Shown here piece after piece: positions 44,787 to 55,617 of a stretch of 64,000 bases of DNA. Positions within the stretch are counted from its first letter, which is position 1. Every line of letters starts with the position of its first letter. The notes under the pieces were generated by a model. That model was given only the letters and a program-made list of their open reading frames with translations, did not search any database and was not told where the DNA came from. The stretch covers positions 1,541,501 to 1,605,500 of the forward strand of contig CP126194.1 of NCBI GenBank assembly GCA_030272155.1. Reading direction: 5' to 3'. The DNA comes from Tetradesmus obliquus (Eukaryota; Chlorophyta; Chlorophyceae; Sphaeropleales; Scenedesmaceae). The position numbers and the translations under genes are program-made.

Positions 44787-47700
44787 ATGGCGCTCCAACA
44801 GATGCAGAAGCTCCCGCATCGCTCGGCCTTAACGCAGCATAATATTGCGCCTCATTCGATCGTGGCTGGTGTAAGCCCTGCACGCCTACTGCTACGCGGT
44901 GGCAGGTTCGCCCATGAGCACCACCAGCAGCAACATGTGGCGAGCAGCGTCAGCACTGGAGTCTTGCAGGCAGAGACGCAAGGGTGAGGCTTCTTGAGCT
45001 GCATGGTACAACCATAAACTTATAACCTACCTGCAGAAGCAATTGGACAGGGGCAGTTGACCGTGGCATCCAAACCCACCCACAACTGCTGCTGCTGTTG
45101 CGCCATGTCGCTACCTGTCCTGCAGGCAAGAAGCAGCACCAGTGGCCGCTGCAGCAGCAGCGCCAGCAGCATCAGCAGCAGATGACGACTTTGGCGACTT
45201 CAAATGGACTGAGCACTGGTACCCAGTGCACACGCTGGAGTCAGCAGACCCTGCCAGGCCACATGCAGTGGAGCTGCTGGGCAGGCAGCTGGTGCTGTGG
45301 AGAGATGGCCAGGGCCAATGGCAGTGCATGGAGGACGCCTGCCCACACAGGTAGGGGCAACATCTGAGGTTTTATGTTGTTGTTTTGAAACAGGAATCAG
45401 AATTGATAGCATGGCATGGTTCAGCTAGCAATGATTTAGCTGCCGAACGGACAGTTGCTCTGCGCAGCCCATGCCAGCGTCAACCAAGTGCATGTGGCCT
45501 GTATCTTGCATGCAGCAGGCAGCAGCGCACACCATCCCAAGGTGTTTCGCAGCTGTAGCCATGCCTGCTGCGCTGCACGCGACAGCTGTTACTCTTCTGG
45601 CGCAAAAATCATGACTGCCGATGTGATACTTACAGACACTCCAGAAGCGCTAGGCATACCCGTGCGCATGCCCCACACTTTCTTCATTGGCCTGCTGATA
45701 TCATGACACACTGTAACATTGTCATATTGTTACATTGTGTCATTCTGTTACATCACCTCAGGCTTGCGCCGCTGAGTGAGGGCCGCATTGAGGCTGACGG
45801 CACGCTGCAGTGCAGCTACCACGGCTGGCGCTTCGACAGCAGCGGCAGGTGCACAGAGATTCCTCAGGTGCGCGGAGCAACGGTCATGGTTTGGGAACGA
45901 GAGTATGAGAGTAGAGTGCAATCGCAGAGTGCCTCAACAGCAGCGGCAGTTGCACGGTAATCTCATCAGGTGCGCGGGCTGCAGCGCACAGCAATGATGC
46001 CCACATAAGTTTGCATGTTGATGGGTAGTGTTGCATGAATAACAGCAGCGCTAAATGTCAATGTGCACTGCCGATGTCATGCAACAGCCGCAGCAGCAGT
46101 AGCAGCAACAGCAGCGGCAGCGGCAGCGGCAGCGGCAACGGCAGCAGCAGCAGCAGCAATATATTTTCAGGAATATCTGTTCAACATGCCAACATAATGT
46201 AGAAGCTCCAGAACAGCTCTGCCTTCTTAATCCCTGGACATGCTACCACGCCAATGTGCTGCTGCACTCTCAGGCCATCGACGCAAAGGCCAAAGCCGTG
46301 GCCTGCAGCAGCAGCCGCTCCTGTGTTACACGCTACCCCACACGCACAGAAGCCGGCCTCATTTGGGTGTGGCCCACACCTGGCCCTGAGGCTGAGTCAG
46401 CAGCAGCAGCACAGCATGTTTCTATTAGTAAGGCTGCTGCTGCCAAGTTTGCGGAGGGTGGGGCGGGCACCTGGTACCGGCGGGAGCTGCCGTACAGCTG
46501 GGACGTGCTGGTGGAGAACCTGACTGACCCATGTGAGTTGTAACATGTTATACTGTTATATTGAAAACATAATAAATGGCAGGTGACAGCTATGCTGCAT
46601 CATTTGTGGGTGCGGAGGGTGGGGCAGGCACGTGGTACCGCATGGAGCTGCCTTACAGCTGGGATGTGCTGGTGGAAAACGTGACTGATCCGTGTTAGTG
46701 TTAACTTGTTGCATTGTTACATGGTGGGTTTGAATGGCAGTTGAAAGCTGTCTTGCAACGATTGTGGGTGCGCAGCTGGGATGCACTGGAGGTCATGCGT
46801 GCTGGCACAGGTATTACTACTTCGTTTTTTGATGTTGTGGCAGCTGTAGTATCATCAAGGCTTGGCCTCAACACCAGTCGCTTACACCCAGTGCAAACGT
46901 GTGTGGTGCAGCAGCTTCAGCTCCCAGGCTCAGCAGCAGCCCGCCACCTGCAACCTGCCAAACCCCTGCCTTCACCATGCCGCCACTGCTGCTGCTGCAA
47001 CTGCTGCTGCAACGTATACAGCGCACCTCCCCTTCAGCCACCACAACCTCACGCCCACCCTTAAGCGCAGCAAGGGCGAGGCGCCAATGCCCGTCACCCC
47101 TCTGCAAGCACCGCAGCAGCCCACCACCTGCAACCTGCTAGATCCTGCTCTCACCACACTGCCACAACCACTGCTGCCACTGCTGCTGCCCACATACAGC
47201 ACACCCGCCATCTGCCGCCTCCTGCCCTCACCAAGCTGCAACTGCTGCTGCAACTGCGCTGCTGCAACTGCTGCTGCCACATCAACAGCGCACCTGCCCT
47301 TCAGCCACCCCAACCTCACACCCACCCTCAAGCGCAGCAAGGGCGAGGCGCCAATGCCCGTCACCCCTCTGCAAGCACCGCAGCAGCCCACCACCTGCAA
47401 CCTGCTAGATCCTGCTCTCACCACACTGCCACAACCACTGCTGCCACTGCTGCTGCCCACATACAGCACACCCGCCATCTGCCGCCTCCTGCCCTCACCA
47501 TGCTGCAACTGCTGCTGCTGCTGCCACTGCGCTGCTGCAACTGCTGCTGCCACGTATACAGCGCACCTCCCCTTCAGCCACCACAACCTAACCCCCACCC
47601 TCAAGCGCAGCAAGGGCGAGGCCCCAATGCCCTTCACCCCGCTGCACATCCCACAAGGTGACTCAGCGGAAGATGTGGAGGCCCGGCCGTCATTTACAAT

Positions 47701-48760
47701 GGCGCACAAGGCGCCGCTGGCCACGTTTGACTTCCCGTCAGGTGCGTGTTGACCCAGCTCTGATGAAGAGTTGAACGTAACATGTAACATGGTACTTTGC
47801 TGCCTTGTGCGCGTCTTCATTGACCATTCAATGGCCAAGGTGCTGTCCTGCAATGTACAGCATGACTGATGCTGTCCTGTCTGCTTTTTGTGTGCTGTGC
47901 CAGCCATGTTGATGCAGTTTCTGCTGCCTGTTGTGTGATGCGTGCGCTGCTGCCGCCCCTCCTGCAGCCATGGCCCCCGGAGGCCGTGTCTGCTTCACGC
48001 CGCCGCTCAGCGTGAACTACCAGTACGACATCGCGCCAGGCATACACATGCAGGTGCGTTATATCTCCTTTTCTATCAATGCACTGTAACATTAGTAAAA
48101 GCTGTGACACGCAACACGTAGGTGGTGGTGCTGGCGCTGCATGGGCTGTGGCTTCACTGTCATTCACAGGTGTTCGCATGCAGGTGCGTCAGGCTCTGCA
48201 GTGGTCGCAGCACCCAAGGGGTTATAATGTTATAACACACATGTGGTCACAATTCCTGGACCGTGTCACAGCTGCTGTCTGATGTGTAAGCCATATGACC
48301 GCAAGCCACATTTTTTGAATCTGGACAGCATGGCATTGCTGGTTCTGAGCCATGCTGCCACCGTGTCTGGTATGGACACTCGTGTAACTCGTTATTTTCT
48401 GTGCGTTGCGTGTTTGCTGCAGAACGACCTGATTGCGGTGCCTGCAGGCCCGGGCCGCAGCGTGGCGTACACCTTTGGCGTGAGCAATGCAGCCAAGGTG
48501 CATAAGGCTGACATCTTCAAGGCCCTGTTCACAAAACCCAAGATGGTGCCTCTGCTGCTGTTCAGGTGGGGTGCATGCACGTGTTTGGATAGGCATTTGT
48601 GGTGCTTAGAAGGAAAACATACTGCAGGTATTCACATGATAGAATGCACGTTGATGGGCTGCAGTTTGAATGCGACGCGGGCTTTGAGGTGTGATGTGTG
48701 GGGTGCAGTCACATATGTGGTCTGCCCATGGCACTTTCATCCAAATCGTGCGTGCCTGTC

Positions 48761-48843
<83 letters not shown>

Positions 48844-49073
48844 AGGTACTCCTTCCAGAACTCGCCTCGCTACAAGAGCCACCTGCAGATGAACAAGCTC
48901 TTCGACCAGGACAGCGTGAGTGACGGCGGCTACAGATGAGAAAAATGTGGCAGCGGCAGTGACTGGTGTTTTGCAAGCAGTTGCCATCAAACTTGATGGC
49001 ACATCAACCTACGTTAACGGTTTCTTCCGGCCGCTGCCTAGCTGGGTGTCCGTATGCATTGCATGCTCACGTG

Positions 49074-49109
<36 letters not shown>

Positions 49110-50072
49110 AGGTGTTCCTGAACATGCAAGATAGGCAGCTGGCGCTGCGCGGCAAGGCCTCCTGGGTGCAGGACTACTACATGCCCGCGCCCTGCGACGG
49201 CCTCGTCATTGCAGGTGCGGCGGATGTTGCTGCTGTTCTGCTGCTGTTTGAATGCTCTTGATCGTGTGCCTCTTATCAGTTTCGAGACACTCACCGCGCT
49301 CTGCGATGGGCTCGTCATCGCAGGTGCGGCGGTTATGGGCTGACTTTCTTCGCATCTGCTGTTGCTTGACCACTGGTTACTTTTCACCGTGAGCACTGCT
49401 GTCAGACATGCGACCCAAACGGGACCTCACCAGGACACCAGCACGTGGCTTGTCAGCTTGGTCTGTTCCAGTTGATGTCTGAGTGAGTTGCTGTCAGCAA
49501 ACCAACTGACATGGATCCGGGCTGGCTGCTGCTGTATAATTTTCATAAATGCAGGCCGGCGGTGGGCAGAGAAGGCGCTGCAGCTGCCACTGCGCAGCAG
49601 CAAAGGCGGCGCAGAGCAGCCCGCCGCTGCCGTCATCTCCCTGTCAGCAGAAGCCGCAGCTGCTCCCCGCCTGCCTCAGCAGCAGCTGCTTAACAGGTAC
49701 CGGCAGCACACGCAGCACTGTGTGATTTGCCAGAAAGCGCTGCAGGAGCTACAGCAGAAGCTTGCTGCTGCAATGACGGCGAGCTCGCTGCTGCTGGCTG
49801 CGCTGGTTGGTGTGCTGGCTGGTGTTGTCGCGCCTGGCCTGCTGCAGCTGGCAGCAGCACAGGCTGCTGCTGCTGGCGGTGCTGCTGCTGGCGGTGCTGC
49901 TGCTGCTGCTGCTGCTGGTGGTGCTGGTGGGAGTGTGGGGCTGGTGGCTGGTGTGGTGGTGGCTGGTTTGATGGGTGCTGCTGCTTGGCTGGCAAAGAAA
50001 GCTGCTGCAGCAGCAGAGCAGGAGATTGCGCAGTTTGAATATGTCGAGTTCAGCCATGCTGACAACCATTGA
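44787..50072 (+). CDS. PAO: Pheophorbide a oxygenase-like Rieske monooxygenase, plastid
   Basis: Exons 44787-44983, 45126-45350, 45762-45867, 46274-46532, 47562-47741, 47968-48053, 48423-48565, 48846-48915, 49112-49214 and 49555-50072 join in phase to 628 residues. The PAO family opens the porphyrin ring of pheophorbide a, with ferredoxin as donor; relatives include TIC55 and PTC52. After a likely transit peptide (~70-90 residues) comes [14 protein letters not shown], then the Rieske [2Fe-2S] motif CPH-x17-CSYHGW. NLTDPSHLPFSHH supplies the mononuclear-iron N-x2-D-x2-H-x4-H pattern, split by the intron before 47562. Near the end [19 protein letters not shown] carries the family CxxC motif, followed by two Ala/Gly-rich hydrophobic helices for membrane attachment. 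About 100 residues longer than plant PAO, mostly Ala-rich inserts. PAO itself versus a paralogue is not settled. Confidence 0.85.
46600..46700 (+). repeat. Exon-tail echo of the [20 protein letters not shown] exon
   Basis: The exon ending at 46532 ([20 protein letters not shown]) is echoed here as [20 protein letters not shown] with VTDPC and then a stop; the donor is GTTAGT rather than GTGAGT. A weaker third fragment (VRSWDALEV) lies at about 46765-46800. Confidence 0.8.
47022..47741 (+). repeat. In-frame triplication of the iron-ligand exon head
   Basis: Acceptor CAG plus an exon head encoding [20 protein letters not shown] (copy 2 has HP for HH) occurs at 47022, 47289 and 47562. Measured at a shared internal point the copies are 267 and 273 bp apart, both multiples of three, and the reading frame is open across all three. 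Only the third copy runs into the remaining exon ([20 protein letters not shown]). Confidence 0.9.
48762..48842 (+). repeat. (CTG)27 tract ending in a splice acceptor
   Basis: Twenty-seven perfect CTG units run directly into CAG at 48843-48845, which is the acceptor of the Rieske exon 48846-48915. The repeat occupies the whole position of the polypyrimidine tract. A shorter CTG run does the same at about 49075-49108 before the exon at 49112. Confidence 0.95.
49298..49333 (+). repeat. Exon-tail echo of the CDGLVIA donor
   Basis: The exon end encoding CDGLVIA and donor GTGCGGCGG (49214) recurs here as CDGLVIA with the same donor and downstream bases, about 107 bp further into the intron. Confidence 0.85.
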
Positions 50073-51542
50073 CCGTAGTGTGGGAACTGGCTGTTGAGTG
50101 ATGAGTGATTGCAGCGCACAGCACAGTCAGTGGTGCGTTACATTCGATGCTGCTGTTTTGACGCTGTTGGTGTTGGCCAGATGAAGTCATGGCTGTCTGA
50201 TGCCTGCACAGATCGCGGCCGCGGGGCAGAGGTGTTGGGGATTGCATCATGCTCAGCAGTGCAGCATGCCACCTTGGCTGTGCACCACTTGCTGAGCATG
50301 GCAGGTTGCAGTTGTTTGGTTGTTCAGTTACAAGTGACGTGTATCATTAACAGCAGGAAAGATCACACAGAAACGATTGCTAATGGTTCTGCTGAGGGAG
50401 AGATCAGAGGTGCAGAGGTGTGAGAGGGTTTGCAAGTTGCTAGCACAGCGGAGGCACAACAAAACAAGCAAGCAACGGCACAAATTCGCTGCTGGTTTTC
50501 TGGGCCCGGGCGGCGGTCGACAGTGCTGGGCACTCCAATGGTGCTTAGCATGCAGCACGGCTGAGCCCTACCATGCATGTAGCATGCACAGCTGGGCTTG
50601 TTTGGATGAGCTTTGCACAAGTTGTGGCATTGCAGCTGGGACATGGTTCTGAGCAGCTACTGTGCTAGCACAGCGCTGGGTCATGCTGCTGTGATATGGC
50701 TCAATGGCTTGTGTGCTGCCAGCAGTGTTGATCAGCCACCTTGCCACAGGCTGTTGTTTCGTGCTTGAAAATTGACTCAGAGCTGTGCAGAACAGGTCGC
50801 ACTGCAGCCATGGTTGGTATAGCAGTGTGTGTGAGAGAGTGACGGAAGGGAGAGTTGTGTTTGTCACGCGTTTCCTGGCCTCTGGCTGTGCCGCCAGTGT
50901 CTGCTTCCAACTTCAACTTGAGGCTTTGAAGGACTTCGGGCTAGCTGCAAGTCAACAACTTTGTTCAATCAGTGTGATTTGAATGGCTTTACTGATCGGC
51001 TTCTGAAGCGGCGCTGTGGCGTTTCTTGTGGCTGCCATGGCACGCACTGCGTGCTGTTGTAACAAAGTGTACATGCTTGGGCCTGGCATGTCCTTGGCCA
51101 CACCTGTGTAATCATATATTGGTGCCTGAAGAGATAGCTGCCTGGTGCAGTGCCACCACTGCAGCACTACTAGTAGCGGCGACTGCTGCTGGACCGCAGC
51201 CTGCGGCTGATTGTGACAATCAACAGCAGATGTCACGGTAACGTTGATCTTGGCCAGCATCTTTGCTGTAACCGCCTAGCAACTCTTGACTAGCGGCGCA
51301 GTGCGGGCCACCGAAACTTCCAGCAGGTACCAACGTGGCAGCACCACCAGCAGCGCTGCAGAAGCACAGCGCGTGTGGCATCATTACCAAATACGGAGAC
51401 GACAAAGCCGCTGATGCAGCTGTACCAACAGCGCGGCATGCAAAGCTGTGAAGCAGTCTGAATATGCAGGCCAGCAAGTGCTGCCACGTGTCCGACAATC
51501 GCCACCATGACGCTGGCGTCTGTACCCCGCGCAGCAGCGCTG
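50073..51542. other. Convergent intergenic region
   Basis: Holds the 3' flanks of the Rieske gene (+) and the helical-protein gene (-). Short open frames on both strands lack domain features or splice logic. No structured RNA was recognised. Confidence 0.5.
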
Positions 51543-54500
51543 TCACACCTTCAGCTGTGCCATTAGCCTGCTGCTCTCCTGAACCCCATACGCCCCTTCA
51601 ACCTCAGCCGGTTGCTTATCTACAGCTACAGCTTCAACCTGGCCTGCTGTCTCGCCAGCTGCTGCTGCTACACTGCCAACCAGCAATCCAACCGCCTGAC
51701 TACCTGCTGCTGCTGCTGCTGCTGCTGTTATTGGTTGGCCTGGCTGGTGCTGCTCCCCATGGCCGCCAGCAACAGCAGCCAGCAGCCCTAGCTGCTGCAA
51801 TGCTGCCAGGCAGTCTGCTGCAAGCCGCTGCAGTGGCTGCACATGCCACAGCTCCAGCAGCAGAGCCGGCAGGTCTTCCGGCATGTGGAAATCCACTGCT
51901 GCTGCTGCTGCTGCTGGTGGTGTGGCGCTGCTGCTGCCGCGCTGGTCTGCTTGTGCAGCAGATGCGAGAAGCGTATGCAGCAGCTGCAGTGCCGCTGCTG
52001 ATGCCCGAACAACCTGTGGATCTACTACCCGGCCCAACCCCTGATCAAACGGAGATGCCGGCCGCACTCCTGATGTGCCGAGGCCGCTGCTGCCGCTGCT
52101 GCCGCTCCGTCTGTGTGCATGTCGTACCGCAGGGTGTAGGTCTAGGTCATTGAGTTGGGTTTCAGAGTCCGGGGTTTGGGGCTCAGTGCCCGGCAGGGCG
52201 TCGGGCGCAGGCATGACTGCTGCCCATTTGACGAGTGCTGCGTAGATGGTGCGCGCTGCGCCTGCTGATAGAGCTGCAAACGCCAGCTGCCTGCTTTGCT
52301 TTGTGAGCGCTGTCAGCACCTGCATAACAAGAACACCAAACCCATACAAACGTTGCAGGTTGCTGACAGATCAGTCCGATACAACGCACGTGCACTAATG
52401 ACGACATGAGCAGCTTTACAGGCCTGTACCACCCACCTCATGCAGCAGCATCGGCCGGTGACCGAGTAACATCACGTCATCACAGAAACACGTAACCACA
52501 GCCACGCAACACATGTCAGAACGTGTTACAACGCCACACCTTGCAGCCGTCCACCTCATGCGGCAGCATCGGCCAGTAAGCAGAATACCATGCAAGCACA
52601 ACCACAACCACATACGTTTTGTGACTCAACGCATGCAGCCGTGCCGCACCTTGTAGCCGTCCACCTCATGCGGCAGCATGGGCCAGTCAGTGGCAGTACC
52701 ATCACCGCCACACTGAAACACAACCGTAAGCACGCAGTCAACTCATCCCTTCGTCACCTTGTAAGCACGCAGTCAACTCATCCCTTCGTCACCTTGTAGC
52801 CCTCCACCTCGTGCGGTTGGCCAGGATCAAGTAACATCATCGCTGACCATGTATCTACAACTACAAACACATGTTACAACGCCGCACCTTGTAGCCGTCC
52901 ACCTCATGCGGCAGCATCGGCCAGTCTGTGGCATCACCCGCAGCCAGCACAGCCAGCAGCGCAGCAGCAGCACTTGGCCCCGCCGCCTCCAGCGCTGCTG
53001 CTGCTGCCGGGGTGGCTGCGTAGGGCTGCATACGCTCCAGGCTGGTGATGAGGAAGGGCACCAGCCGCGCCACCTGCAGCATTGTTACAGTGTTACATCC
53101 ACATGTTACTTTTGAAGAACTGTCTATAGTTACATTTGATATGTGCTCCAGGCTGGTGATGAGGAAGGGCACCGGCCGCGCCACCTGCAGCGTTGTCACA
53201 GCTTTATTCCCACATGTTATCTTTGACCAAATGCCTATGGTTCAAAATCAATATGCGCTGCAGGCTGGTGATGAGGAAGGGCACCAGCCGCGCCACCTGC
53301 AGCGTTGTTACAGTGTTATATCCACATGTTATCTTTGACCAAATGCCTATGGTTCAAAATCAATATGCGCTCCAGGCTGGTGATGAGGAAGGGCACCAGC
53401 CGCGCCACCTGCAGCACGCATTGACTTAACAAGTCAAACCTTTGGGAGTGACAGACAGCCTCAAACCCAATACAATTTTATGATGATCAGACATATGGTT
53501 GAAGTGCAGCCTGGCTTTCTGCAGGGCGACAGGCGCGCAGCTGTGACAAGAGCCTGTGCTGTGACGTCTGGCAGCGCTATGTAGCATCAAGGCATGGCAG
53601 TAGCATCACAGCGCAAGTGTGCATCTTTCATATTCAACCTACAAACACGCTTCACATGCACGCATAGCTAGACCTTACGGCCTGCCAAACGCAGCTCCAC
53701 CCACCTCAATGACAACCCCCATGTGAGCCGCCACCAGGTCATCCGGCCAACCACTGCTGCTGCTGCTGCTGCTGCCGACAGCTTGCGATGCCGTCCGTAT
53801 CTGCCTCTCTCCTGCTGGTGCTGGCGCTGCTGCCTGCTTTTCAGCACTGCTACTGCTCCCACCAGCACCGCCGCCACCACCCTCATTACTGCCGCCAGCA
53901 TCCGCTGCGCACAGCAAGTCGAATATATCCAGCAGCGTGGTATGCAGCAACCCAAGCAGCTGCCGTTCAATGCCATGCTGCCGCACCAGCTGTGCCACAC
54001 TGCTGCATGCAGCCACTAGCGGCTGCTGTGCCCCCAGCTGCAGCAGCTGCTGCAAGCTCCATGGGGGGCTCAGTTCGTGGTGTATGTTTGCAAAGCCGCC
54101 AAGCATGCCTGGGCCGCCGCCCACGCAGCGCTTGAGCAGCTGCAGGCATTTGAAGAGCTTGTGGGGGTCGGGGGAGGCCAGGCCGCGGAACAGTACTTCG
54201 CGGAAAGGTCTGCAGGCACGACAACACCAGAAGCAGAGGCGCAAGTGATGCGGTGAAATGCTCAAACAGCTTGTGGGGTCCCGCGGAGGCCAGGCGGGGG
54301 AACACTACTTTTTTAAGAGCCTGCAGAAACACACGACACACAGCGGCACAGGTCCCTGGGCGGTAAGCATCCCTGGGCGGTCTCCCACGCGGCGCTTGAG
54401 CAGCTGCAGGCATTTCAAAGAGCTTGTGGGGGTCCTGGGATTGCAGGCCTCGGAAAAGTACATCGCGGAACGGCCTGCATACCAAACAACAGTGTTAGGA

Positions 54501-55584
54501 GGCGCACAGGTGAGCAGTGGAGCCCAGAAAGCTCTAGGCTCCTGGAGAGGGCAGGCTACAAAACAGCCTTCGCGGAAGGGCCTGCAGCAGAGAGAAGTCG
54601 ACACACAGCGGCACAGGTGAAGCATGCCTGGGCCGCCTCCCACGCAGCGCTTGAGCAGCTGCAGGCACTTGAACAGCTTGTGGGGGTCGGGGGAGGCCAG
54701 GCCCCGGAACAGTACTTCACGGAAGGGCCTGCAGGCAGGACAGCAGCAGGAGCAGAGGCACAGTTGGAGCAGCTGCAGGCACTTGATGAGCTTGTGGGGG
54801 TCTTGGGATTGCAGGCCGCAGAACAAAACTTTGCGGAACGGCCTGGGGCAGCAAGACAAGACAAGTCACTTGAAGCGCTTGTAGGGGTCTGATGACGCTA
54901 GGCCGCGGAACAAAACTTTATGAATTGGCCTACAGGCAGCACAGATGAATCAAGTGGCCTTTAAATGCGTGATCAGGCCGTTACACAGCGATGCATTTCA
55001 CGTAGTCAAGGCTCTCAATCAAGATCAGGTGGTTGATGCAGAGGAATCACACAGATGCACAACTGCGCACCAACACAAGCCACACAGCCCACCTGTCGCG
55101 CAGCAGGCCCTGCATAGCCGCACTGGTGGTGTCGTCCAATGCCAATTGAGTTGAGGCCATTTATGCAGCTTCCACATACACATGCGGCACAAGCAGCATG
55201 CACACAGCCCACCTGCCACGCAGCAGGCCTACATAGCCGCGCTTGTGACACTACATCACACTGATGCAGTTCTGTTTAGTCCAGTCCTTCAATCGGGGAG
55301 GTGATTGATGCACACACATCGCACGACTGCACAGCGCAGCGGCTTATTCTCAAACCTACAAACATACAACAAACCCACCTGTCGCGCAGCAGGCCCTGCA
55401 TTGCGGCGCTCGTGATGCAGTCCAGTCCTTCAATCGAGATAAGGTCATTGATGTAGCCCACGCTCACGTGAGGGTCACGGTCACAGGCGGACGGCCGCGC
55501 CAGCAGCGTGCGCAGCGCCAGGCTCACAAACAGCGGCTGCAGTTGTGTATGCAGAAAAGACCCCCGAAAGCGGCGCCGGCGGCA

Positions 55585-55617
<33 letters not shown>

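Noticed and set aside
46972..47907. 311-codon minus-strand frame opposite the Rieske exon copies
   Set aside because: It mirrors the in-frame triplication on the other strand. The plus strand carries the HLPFSHH iron motif and correct splice sites.
48691..48939. Plus-strand poly-Cys, poly-Ala and poly-Leu frames over the (CTG)27 run
   Set aside because: The run is the end of an intron leading into the acceptor at 48846, so these are not coding.
53073..54929. CRISPR-like array, because of regular repeats
   Set aside because: Repeats are exon-derived with splice signals, unit spacing exceeds 100 bp, and the spacers are not unique short sequences. The DNA is eukaryotic.
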